From: Watersipora subatra
Lineage: Eukaryota > Bryozoa > Gymnolaemata > Cheilostomatida > Watersiporidae
DNA length: 64,000 nt
Assembly (NCBI RefSeq): GCF_963576615.1
Contig: NC_088708.1
Span: forward strand, 29,705,191-29,769,190
Reading direction: 5' to 3'
Part shown: positions 11,652 to 22,800 of the stretch, in pieces
Numbering within the stretch: position 1 is the first letter of the stretch
How the letters are laid out: the number at the start of each line of letters is the position of its first letter
Made by a program: the position numbers and the translations under genes
Notes under the pieces: generated by a model
Seen by the model: the letters and a program-made list of their open reading frames with translations, nothing else
Told to the model about the DNA's origin: nothing
Databases searched by the model: none

Positions 11652-14319
11652 CGAATAGATATACATTTAAATAAATGCACTTATGAATGATGACGCAAAG
11701 TGGGAAAAAAACCACGAAACTGGAAAAACCGACCTTGGCGAAACACTATGAGGAAACAATGTCAAGCAATTGTTCCAGAAAAAACGTTTATCAGTTGATG
11801 AAACGATGTGGCAGTAGAGAGAAATTAGAAGTCTAATACAACAGTATATAAAAAGGCAAGCACTAACCTTTGGAGTTGAAAATATGGGCAAAGGCTAACA
11901 GTAGTAGACTGAAGAGTAATTTCGATGTTTATCAAGGCGGTGACAGAACTGGGACCAAATTAGTCAAGGAGGTGATATTGTCGCAAAGCTTACATCGACT
12001 TTACCAAAACATCAAAGCTATAAGGTGTATGCTGACAATCTTTTAACTGGTAAACTTTTCCTAAGAAAACTTACAAAAGATGGAATGAATACACTACACA
12101 GGTACAGCGAGGTAGAACAGGCTTCGAAGAATCAACGTGGCTGATATAGTCAACTCTTGTTTGTTTGGTTTGTATGGTTACCGAGTAGAGGAAGACAGCG
12201 GTATTGTTGCAGTTTGATGGTTAGACAACCGAACTGTGACAGCGTTGTCACCCACTGCTGGCTTAGATTCAATACAGACAAATTCGAGATGGGACAAGAA
12301 GCAAGAGCTGGATGTAGTTATGTCAGCTGTGATTGAAGATTATAACAAGCAAATGGGCGGTGTAGACATACTAGATTCGGTCTTGGCAAAATACAGATCC
12401 CGCATTAAAATCAAGACAGTGGTATGTTTATTTGTTTTGGCACAAGCTGTTGATTGGTCTTGTAACTACATGGCTAATGAACAGAAGAGATCACAAACTT
12501 CTGAAACTGCCCAAAAAAGAGTTGTTGCTACAACATAAATTTCAGTCTTATGTAACCTCAACATTGGTACTGGTACACACTCGCAACAAGAGAAGTCTTC
12601 CTCTCACCAGCCATTATCAAATCAACAAATCACTAACCTGTCATGCATTGATGTTTGAAAAGATCAACTAAGTCACTAGCTAACTAAAGCTAAAAAGTGA
12701 GGACGATGTCGCCTATGCTTTGTGGAAAAAAGAAATTGTTTTATAATCTTTCATAACTGAAATGTAACTTGATCACCCTACTTCAATAACATTATGTAAC
12801 ATATAATTATATATATTAATTCTGTAATATATAACATAATTTGTACCATATAATTTGTACGCAATAAATCAAGTTTAGTATATACACTACCAGCCCATGC
12901 AATATCATTAAATGCCCAATGCGGCACATGAGTCACACAAGTTCAGGCCATAGCAAACTAGTGAATTTGAAGACAATAACTTTAGGAATGGAATTAGTGA
13001 TGATATTTGAGTCAGAAAGGAGTAAAGTTATGCAAACGAAAAATTCAAGTCACAGCCTGGGCACTACAGAGTTAATCATCGATTGAGACAGAACTAAAAA
13101 ATCACCAATAAGGAATGCAAACAAATTAATCGTTTTATTAAAATATTGCATCAAACCCATATTCTTCCAAAACGTGAGAGCTTTAACATTAATAGATTGA
13201 CACATTAGTAGTCTCAACACAATCTTACCGCCAAAGATACCAGTCGTCTTGACACAATATTGCGCTGCATTCACATCGCATTCTGTTGACTTTAGAAACT
13301 TCTTATCATTACCATTGTCAAAGTCTTCCATGCATTCTGGGTCGGTCTCTGATGAGCATTGGTAGCAACTCAATGAACTGCATACTGTGACATACATAGA
13401 AAAACAAGCTTTAAAAACGATGTATTATACTATGCAAGTGTAAAACGAATATCAAAATGACTGTAGATTACAACAAATTTTATGGAGAATGGATGTTGAG
13501 TTATTGACCATTTCTAAGACAGGCATCAACACATCTTAGATCTAACATTAACCATGCTGGAAAGACAATCTCCTACAGTCTTTTGTGCAGGTTATTCGAC
13601 ATTGAAAACAAGGCTAATACATGAGCATTGCAAAGTAAAGAATTTTGTGAAGACACACGCAATGAGCTAATCTAAGATGCACAGATGCAATGCTCTAATC
13701 GGCATAATTGCAAGTAATTAATGGAACTAAGAAAATATACTCGAATCTATAAAAAAACATAAAGAATAACGATTGTTTAGTGCAAAAATAGCAAAAACTA
13801 AAAATAGAAATCAATCTGTGAATATACATGTATGTTACCCTAGAATATACCTCCATATAATGGCTTTGGAGAGTTATGAACAGCTCATAATCAACCACCA
13901 TGTGATGCTTTGTGCAAAAACGTCGTGAATCAATGTAATATGCAAACTTATACAATTCCATTCTTTTATTATCTATGAGAAAGTAACGACAACAAAAAAG
14001 TATTTACAAAGGTGAAACCGAACAGTGCTTTTAATCATCACACGAAATGACAAAACGCGCTTTTGACGAAAAAATAACGCTTCATTCTATTTTTGGCACA
14101 AAAATGCTAAACAACGCTCGTAATAAAACGTTTGAAATCGCAGTAGGTGGTGCGTTTACATCATGATTAACGTTCTAATGTTTATAACAGGTCAAAGTAG
14201 GTCGCTACGAAGACGGAAAGTTATCGATGATGTAACGAATAAACTATTGTTAGCAACAAATACTTACAATTAACATAAGCAAATCCCAATAAAACGAGAA
14301 AATACCGTGAAATTATCAT
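9166..14319 (-). CDS. Ly6/uPAR (three-finger) GPI-anchored protein, 3 exons
   Basis: Coding exons on the minus strand are 14319-14268, 13384-13229 and 9368-9166, all GT-AG with matching phase, giving 136 residues. Exon 1 encodes a signal peptide (MIISRYFLVLLGFAYV). The mature part has ten cysteines (24, 27, 35, 53, 61, 78, 87, 102, 106, 111), starting with LSCYQC and ending with CN at 111-112, the signature of an LU/three-finger domain. The hydrophobic tail at about 116-136 fits a GPI-attachment signal. The protein is likely displayed on the cell surface. Family members modulate receptors or ion channels (the Sleepless/Quiver and Lynx type), but no specific partner can be read from the sequence. 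Intron 2 (3.9 kb) contains a piggyBac relic. The gene diverges from DNAJB12/14, whose ATG is about 500 bp away. I saw no clear poly(A) signal. Confidence 0.85.
9932..10380 (+). repeat. Dispersed repeat F, copy 1
   Basis: About 450 bp match, over the whole length, the inverted complement of 22358-22790, and in their first 150 bp also match 21888-22050. Shared landmarks are ACAGTTATTTGGTAT, GACAAACACTTCGGGTTT and ATTTCTGCAGCA. The repeat lies in Ly6 intron 2 and appears to be one arm of an inverted-repeat element. Confidence 0.8.
11603..11650. repeat. (TA)n microsatellite
   Basis: About 24 uninterrupted AT dinucleotides in Ly6 intron 2. Confidence 0.9.
11915..12540 (+). pseudogene. Decayed piggyBac transposase fragment
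   Basis: Pieces in more than one frame recall the piggyBac catalytic domain: FDVYQGGDRTGTKLVKEV near 11920, then KVYADNLLTGKLFLRKL near 12025, which corresponds to the family's DNFFTS-type block with its catalytic aspartate, then IEDYNKQMGGVDILDSVLAK at about 12334-12390, the hallmark C-terminal block. Stops and frame changes separate the pieces, so the gene is dead. It lies antisense in Ly6 intron 2. I could not fix TTAA-flanked ends. Confidence 0.8.
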
Positions 14320-14822
14320 TGTTTGTAAGATAAAACGACAAATTCAGGTATATTTATCACAGGAGAGTATAAGACACTGATTTGTTCGCCGTCCTTGGCA
14401 TTCTCATTTCAGCGCACCTAGTGGCAGAGAGGTGTTGTATAGGACAGATGATTGGTTAAACTTAATAGCTTAAGCGAATAGATGAATGGTATACTGATAC
14501 ATTAAAAATGAACAAGTGATAAATGGAAAAGCTAGTTCGATAAAAAGATTCCCTCGGTAACTCTTGTTTTCGAACGCTCTCTAAATTTAATTAACTAGCT
14601 GCATTTCGCAATAAAAAACCTTTTTGACAAACTATTTGACAAGCATATATTTTTGGTTGGTGATAAAATCGGTTTTTATAGTTTGCCAAAACTACTGCAT
14701 ATTAAGATAGCAAGACTAGGAAATTGAACTTCGAAGAAATCTCAACGTTGTATGATGAACACCGGAATATTATTGTTGTTTCGTTATTATCGATAACACT
14801 TTCGGCTTAACAGTCTTACATA
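14320..14822. promoter_or_regulatory. Divergent Ly6-like / DNAJB12/14 intergenic promoter region
   Basis: About 500 bp separate two divergent start codons. The DNAJB12/14 ATG has the context TTACATAATGG. No TATA box is certain. Regulation from a shared region is inferred from geometry only. Confidence 0.4.
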
Positions 14823-17800
14823 ATGGAATACAATAAAGACGAGAGCATCAAATGTTTTGAAATAGCAGATGAGTGTTTTGCTAATGGTGATCAGGAAAGA
14901 GCATTCAAGTTTGCACAAAAATCGGAACGGTTGTATCCATCTGCGCGAGCCAAAGGTAGGTGCTCTAACATGCACCTACATAATTCAACGACTATGCAAT
15001 TTATAATCAATTTTTCTATTTTAGGATGTTATTATTTTTGTTTCAAGCTAAATATTTAAACTACAAACTTATAGTTTTTGACTCTAATCTATAGTGTAGT
15101 GCCTATCAATGCTGCTGCACTGTTTGCTATTTTTGTTGAAAATGACGTAAAGAATTGTTAGGTAGTATACCAGATTAACTTTACTACTAATCCAGCAATT
15201 CATACCAGCTCTCTTTAAAATATCGTAAGTTGTATCTAAAAGTTAGATCACCACACAACCTTTTTCTATTATTCAGTTGATGAAAAATTAATTCTCTTGT
15301 TATGTCTCATTATCCTTCACCAGCTACAATGGCTTACAACAGTTGTTATTTTAAAATTTGTTTCAAACTATATATCTTTACTAGGTTGTTTGCTTATTAT
15401 TCTTATAGTATAGTTTGTTATTTTTATCATATAGGGGCTTACTGTACATTGATGCCCTGTGAAAGTTTTATACTTTCTGTATTTTCATGAAACCTAATTT
15501 ATTGTGAAAGCTGTTAGCGTTCTGTCAAATATCAGCCCAATCAAGGAAGCAAGTCAGTAAAACCAGTTACTTTATATACTAACAGCTACACTATCTTAAT
15601 AACCGTGGAACTGCTGATTTAAAACACTAATTAGCAAGATAGGCCTACTTGTTGTAGACTATAATTGATGGTGGATCAAGAAATAGATCTTTTATTATAT
15701 CAGTTTAGGCCACATTCAATATTCATTCTGACACTGCCTAGTTACCTAGATCTATGCTATAGAGGCATATAAGCTGTACACATTGCTTTACATTATTTAA
15801 AATAATTCTAAAGATCTATGAAAAATTAGGATGAGCAACTCACTTGTTCTGCTCCAACTAATAAGGTATAATAAGATGTAGCTATTGGTAGGGTGCACAG
15901 CTGTAATTTCTTTTGTGGCAAATATCACTGTTACCATGTTTGTGAAATGACTCGGTCTTTGGGGTCAATTGTAAGTTGTCTACAGAGAGACGGCTTTTAT
16001 TATATTCCTGTGAAGGTAGCTACCGCACAGTTTTATTCTGTTTTACCCTACTCATAACAATTTTAGACAATCACTTATAGCTGATCCATAGACATGACAT
16101 CGTAAAGTATTACAATAAAACTATCTGGTATCAACACTGGCCACTTCCTTTTATTAGTTTGAAGTGTTATGTAACTACATCAAATTGCTATCAGTTCATA
16201 GAAAAATCCAGTTTCACTTTAGATTTGCTGGAAAAAATTCACCGATTAGGAGGTGGTCCACCACAAAATAAAAAGTCAAGTCAAACTTTAGGCGATACGA
16301 AAATACCGAGCCAAGATCATCTGAACGCTGTCAATCGGTATGTATGCATGGCATGGGAATTTGTGTGTGTGCATGTTTAATGTTTTGCCACGATACATTT
16401 ACAGAATAACAGTCATTTGAACAAGCTCATTGAAAAAATAATATTTTCAAAAAGTGGATTGACAGATGCATACTATTTGTGTGTATTTTCGTTGTTACTT
16501 ATCTGTTTAAGCCTTTTCAAAATAGAAGTTCTGCAACCTTTGCTGATGTTGAGTTACAGGATCAAGAGAAGATTAGGGCGAAAACTAGATTAAGTAAATT
16601 TTATTTGCTGTTTAGCATCTTCTGTCATCATCAAATTGGATGCTTATGCCAAACAACATTACGCGACCATTTTTATAAAATTAATATGTAGTCGTGTTCT
16701 GTTGGAATATAGTTTGGTTTTTTTGCCACATTGTTGTTTAGGTAGTCCTATGGATGCTTTTGATTGTATTGCTTGTAGAATTAAACGCTGCAAAGACTAT
16801 TATGAGATTCTGGGTGTATCTCGAGACGCTAGTGGAAGTGAAATTAAGAAACATTATCGCAAACTTGCGCTCCAGTTCCATCCGGACAAGAACCAAACGC
16901 CTGGTGCTTCTGAAGCCTTCAAAGGTCAGGCGACTAATTATCTATATCATTATTGATATTTCATCTTTTGTTTTCTTATTACATCTCGGCCATGTAGCCT
17001 CACAAAATTTGTTAACCTGTAAAGAGATTATGAGTTTTATTCATTTCTATTCTAGCTATTGGAAATGCTTTTTCCATTTTGAGTGATCCTGTAAAAAAAC
17101 AGACTTATGACACGGAATCAGCTAGTGGATGTCATGCTAAGAAGCACCGGGACTACACTCACGGTTTCGAGTCCGACATGACAGCCGATGAGATATTCAA
17201 AATGTTCTTTGGATGCTCAGACGTTGCCAATGGTATCATCACAATGTCACAAACATCACGTAAACTCAAATGTAACATGTTAATGTGAGCACATGATGAA
17301 TTGAACTTTTAAATGATGGGTGCCACGGTGAGAGTTTGCGTTGAATGAGTTTTAAATTGGTTCTTGTTGTTTGAATATTTGCGATTATAGCTATTTTTGT
17401 TCTCGCAATCAATGACTAAATTTGCATTCTGCTATTGTGTTGTTATTTAGGGGGAAGGACAAAGCACTTCTCTACTAGTGCTAATACTGCTCATACGTTC
17501 AGACGCTATCATCATGTTAATAATGAGGTAATGAATTGCCTCTTACGTTTTTGCAGTTAGTTTTTCACCCGGCTCTGACTAGACTGCCTGTTTATGACAA
17601 CTTAGTTTCCCTTACAAGCAACCACTAAGTGATGTGTCTGTGCCGTAAATATCTTATATTGCTACAGTATTTCCTCGCTGATGTAGTATTGTAGCACATT
17701 ACGGCATTCAGACTAATTAGAATACATTGCCCTTAAGAATTATCTTTGGTAGACAAGAGAGATGATTATTTTTCAATTTAGGGTATTTCATTTGAATATT

Positions 17801-19455
17801 AATACAAGTTGATCATTTTCATAATAGGATTGGTCAAAGATGCTCCTACAGATCTCACCGATATTCATCTTACTGGCCCTTTCAATGGTCAGCTTAGCGT
17901 TCGTAGAGGAACAGCAGTACAGCTATGTTCAAACATCGTAGGTGTTATTTAAACTGTAGTTAGCAATGTAATATATCCTCTGATTGTTCAGCTATGTGTG
18001 ATAATGTGAAAATCATATATATATATATATATATATATCTTGGCACTTTTCGATAATAAACATCACCTGCACATCTGGGTGGTACTGTCAAGAGAAAGGT
18101 CATGTTTAGACTCGCGCGATGTCTTTCAAGATGGGACTTGATATGAAGGGTCACTGTAATGGACGGTGTCAAAATGGATATTGTCTTTTTTTTTATAAAG
18201 GGATATTGCCTGTATAAATCAAATGGTTGCTTAATTTGCTGTGGTCACCTGCCAGTTTAAGCTTCCTACTATCAAATGTTGAACCTTGCGGTGTTTTGGT
18301 TTTAGGAAGTATCCTATCAAGATGGTGTCAGCTAAGCTTGAACTTGTATACTATGTGATGTCAGACTTTTCCAGCAAGCACACACATGAAGTCGTTCAAG
18401 ATATAGACATGACAGTTGAAACAGCCTATGTAACCAAACTGATGAAAGATTGTCAAAGAGAAAAACATCAAAGCAAGTTATTTAAATAAACTGCAATAAT
18501 TTTTGTGCCGTGCTCGTTCATTAATAAAGACGATCAATTGCAAGTTACTGTTGGACAAAAAAGGCCCTTAATATTTCCACTCCTACCCTTCAGATTATAG
18601 GTAGGTCCCCGCAAGTGTTGACAGAATTGATTATTATTAAAATCAATATGAATGACAGAGATACTATGCTAAAAGCAAGGCCGAACCTTACTGTAAGATT
18701 TCACTTGAAAAAATAGCAGATTCTTGCGCATTTGCAGAGCATAGAACACTGTCTCAATTACAACTGGGTTCAGTTATTGCTGGATCAATTGTATTCATTG
18801 GCGCTTAACAAGTAAATTTGTAACAGGCAAGATAATACAATTATGTAAGGTTTCGCCAAATCAAATAGGCTCATCATCAATTCTGCTCATTTGCTGTCGA
18901 GTACTAAAATTAGCATCGCATTTGTTCCTCGTCAAAGTTCAGTAAGCACGCAGCTATCACACAAGCTATGCCTATGCTGGAGGTCCTATCAATTATGGGT
19001 GAACTGAACATTAGCTGGTTTGAAATATTTTAATGCATGATGTTCACTCTGGGATATAAATCAACAAGTCCTTGCTATAACACTTCAGTTTGATACTACC
19101 TACTTGTTTTTGGTAAGGACAGGGAGTGCACTCACTTTCCAACAATTTTTAGTTATTAATTATTAGTTCAAGAGTAGATATTTCCTAAAACTGGTATTGT
19201 TATGTTATGCTGTAGCTTAGCGCTTCCAAATTAGCATTGTTTTCAGTTGTGGCTGCTTTCAACTAACGATGTTCAATAAAATTACTCTTCAATACTTTAT
19301 GCATCCAACCTATTCTTTCTGCAGCTGACAGAGTGGCAATTTGCAATAATGTTGTAGAGGCAAATGTGCTGTCACATGATGAAAGCGTCGATGACCGCGA
19401 AATGACCTTGACTCACTGCAAGAAGTTGGAACGACTCAGAAAAATGTTCATATAG
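14823..19455 (+). CDS. DNAJB12/14: DnaJ homologue B12/B14 type, ER-membrane J-protein, 9 exons
   Basis: Exons: 14823-14955, 16223-16337, 16526-16593, 16742-16924, 17056-17232, 17451-17527, 17828-17937, 18306-18472 and 19325-19455, giving 386 residues (human B14 has 379). The N-terminus [15 protein letters not shown] and [14 protein letters not shown] match the family. The J domain spans about 122-187 with HPD at 152-154. One membrane segment lies at about 256-277 ([16 protein letters not shown]). The end THCKKLERL matches the human NCKELERL. In the family the J domain faces the cytosol and recruits Hsc70 for ER-associated degradation and ER-to-cytosol transfer. Exon 8 leaves by a GC-AG donor (AAA|GCAAGT). 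If that donor is missed, the frame ends at TAA 18487-18489, with AATAAA at 18523-18528, giving a 348-residue form. The donor after exon 4 (GTCAGG) is weak. Confidence 0.93.
14956..16222. other. DNAJB12/14 intron 1
   Basis: A 1.27-kb AT-rich intron with no feature that I recognise. Confidence 0.5.
18014..18039. repeat. (AT)n microsatellite
   Basis: A short run of AT in DNAJB12/14 intron 7. Confidence 0.85.
18523..18528 (+). terminator. Candidate early poly(A) signal of DNAJB12/14
   Basis: AATAAA lies 34 bases after the in-frame TAA that is reached when the GC donor at 18473 is not used. It would serve a short isoform that lacks the conserved C-terminal block. Confidence 0.45.
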
Positions 19456-19874
19456 CAGAATGACTCTCAAAAAATTCCACCTATTCTGGATCTCGACTTT
19501 TGGTGAAGCTACATTCACAAAGCACCACATTTTTTGCAATCACTTCAACTTTCTGGGTGATCAAGTTTGATCGCTTATAGCAGTAGTGGGACTGTAAACA
19601 AATGTTTGTGTGGTGATTTACATGTACAGTCAATTGGATGTACATGAACACATACTTAAAAATGCATTTAGATTACGAGAGACCTTGGGTAATTGCATTG
19701 AATGGTTACTTTATGTACCAATTTGCTTTTAGGACATTTATTTAAAGCATTATTTATCAACTTTTATACTGGAGGCATATTTTATATTATTTTGCATTTC
19801 AATCGCAGACGATGCAAGTACAAACAGCGGCAACATGTGGAACATTCAAGAACATGGCGAATTTTTGTCATTGT

Positions 19875-19886
19875 TTTATTAATAAA
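19875..19886. terminator. Palindromic poly(A) signal shared by convergent genes
   Basis: TTTATTAATAAA is its own reverse complement and reads AATAAA on both strands. It lies 10 bases beyond the RPL34 stop (minus strand). On the plus strand it is the first AATAAA I see after the DNAJB12/14 stop. Confidence 0.6.
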
Positions 19887-19895
19887 TGTGACATG

Positions 19896-22800
19896 TTACT
19901 TAGATTTCTGACTGGCTTGTTGAGCCTTCAACACTCTCACAACGATCTTCTGTTCTTCTATAAGGAAAGCTCTGACAATCCTAAAAAAATATATTGGAAC
20001 GTGTGAGTCACGGTTATATCTTGCTAATGTTTTGTTTCCATTGAGACAATGGTGGAGCCACATTAAATTTCAGTACAAAATGTGGAATCCACACGAAATT
20101 GCTAGTAAAAGTACATGAAAAAATTTCATAAACAACCAACTTGGAAAGCAGATGAGTATTGAAGAAATTGACAAAGCACTGAACGACTGCGATTACATTA
20201 CATCAGCGGTTTAGAAAATGCGAGCTAATGATTTTATGCAAGATACTATAACAGGAAAGGATAGGTTTGTCAGATGTAGACAGAAATAGCCAATATCAAG
20301 ATTTTGCGACGTAGACTAAGCAATGTATACCTAAACTAGGCCTACATATAAAAATGCGTTTTGCACGTCTCTGATGCAAGGAAAAGATAATTACACAATG
20401 TACATCTGTAGGGGAGGCCCGGGCAAGTTGAGCATAGATATTTCCTGCCACCCAAGTGCTTCGTTGTTTACATTTGTGACATAATTTTATAGCCATGAAC
20501 ATTACATTGCAAGTAATTACAAGCTCAAGGTGAAAGGCAGAAAGGTAAACCATTCATACAGAACATTGTCATTTTTTCAGTTTTCTTGTAATTATCCTGT
20601 ACACCATACTTGTGCAAAAAGCCAAATTGGGCCAGTCTGTGACCAGTACATTGTTACAACTTATTAAATAGAATGTTTCTGAAGTGATAGTATAATTTTT
20701 TGTGTGATTTCACGTGTAGGTTTCGCAGCTTTGATCACAACACTTGAAAAGTTGCGTGTGGGGCAAGTTTATCATTGCTGATTTGGGGTAAGTTGAGCTA
20801 GCCTGTCTTGACAAACTGTTGTTTTTGCGTAGTTGTCCCCCCGTCGAGCGGCGAGCAACAACGGCTTGTCACAAGACGTACTGCACCTGATGCATCAGCT
20901 GCACTTATAGGGAGTTGTTCTCTTCCGTCTACGCGGCTTGGCCGCGATGTTATGTCGGTCGCTCCATTGGTAATCATAACGGATTTCACGCAAAAATTTA
21001 TGTTGAAAAAAAAACAAGATTACAACGTTTAACCAAAGACCAGTTTCTGTGATAAACTTTAGTAAAACTTAAGAATAAAATAAACTTAAAATAAAATCCA
21101 TAAGAACAAATAAAACTGACTGATACAAAAATAGAAATAAAACTGACTGAGCGCACAAATAACGACATGTTTCGTCGCTGTTGTTGCCTAAGTTTTCAAA
21201 TTCTAATAATGTTTACTGCAGAGAGGGTCGCCAGTTAAACGTTCTTATCTTAATTTTTCTACATAGATTTTTGCATGAAATCCGTTATGATTACCAATGG
21301 AGCGACCAGAATAACATCGCAGCCAAGCCGCATAGACGGAAGAGAACAACTCCTTATAAGTGCAGCTGATGCATCAGGTGCAGTACGTCTTGTGACAAGC
21401 TGTTGTTGCTCGCCGCTCGACGGGGGACAACTACGCAAAACAACAGCTTGTCAAGACAGGCTAAAGTTGAGCATGCTCAACTTACCCCAAATCAGCAATG
21501 ATAAAATTCATGATAAGTTGAGCATGCTCAACTTATCCCAAATCGACAATGATCATACCGGGGTGAGTTGAGCATGCTCAACTTACCCCGGTATGATCAT
21601 TGTCGATTTGGGATAAGTTGAGCATGCTCAACTTATCCCAAATCGACAATGATCATACCGGGGTGAGTTGAGCATGCTCAACTTACCCCGGTATGTTCAT
21701 GAATCCCATACTTCTGATCTCTGGACAATCATAGTTCACATATCAGCATTGATGGTATAGTGAAAGTAAAATATGCAGGTTTGGTGATGCTGACCACATC
21801 TCATACCTCCCATCGTATCCGGCCACTTGACATCACAGTGTACCAAACATTTACAGCAAATTTTAACACTGTCATTAATGACTGGATGAGGCTCAAAGGT
21901 TGACTTGCAACAGAATTCACATTACAGTTATTTGGTATCAAAAGATTCACCATGTCTTACTCTGTTGTGTTGTAGGTGCAAAATACGTGGGAATACAATT
22001 ACAAGCTCTTAAAAGCTAAAAAACGAACAGTTAATTGCAGCCACACGAGACTGCTGTAGTTTGAATTCTCTTTCCAAAACGGCGCAAATGGGACGTAGTT
22101 GTTACAAGATGGTTTCTGTTTACACTTTCATGCAACCTTGTTCGTCGAAATATTTTCACAAATATACTTCACGCATTCAATAAAACTATGTCGATTGTTC
22201 TTGCACGTCTATTTTACCGTCATTGTAATGCCGTCACTTTTAGCACTGATATCTTATAACTTACCGTAAAAATTCGTTTAATTTTTTAACCTTAGCTCGA
22301 AGGAGTACATATCATTGTCTGATAATCATGACGAGCCTATTGATCACCTGTGATAATCGAAAAGTGCTGCAGAAATTATTTGCGAAGTATTGGGTCACAT
22401 GATCAGATTATGACATGACGATTAGATCAAGCCGAAACAAAACTGTAAAGTAGCGAGCATCTATATTTGATACAGGGTCTTCGACAAAACCCGAAGTGTT
22501 TGTCATAAACTAGTGCTATGATAGGTTTTATATTGAGCTTTGTATTGGCCTTTTAATTCACGTGAGAACATCCCGTGACAAGACAATAACCAAATGTAAT
22601 GACAATGTCAGAGAAATAAACAGATTCCAATCTACGACGGCTTTTCGTTTTTGAGCTTTTAAGAGCTTTTAATCACATTTCCACATATTTGGCACCTACA
22701 ACACAACAGAATAAGATATGGTGAATCTTGTGATACCAAATAACTGTAATGTGAATTTTGTTGCAAGTCAACCTTTAATAATAGTGAGCCTGTTCGAATT

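Noticed and set aside
20808-21571. Two similar small proteins (SVAPLVIITDF and SVMITNGAT frames)
   Set aside because: They are the two arms of one foldback repeat read on the same strand. Similarity comes from the inverted repeat and no splice context fits.
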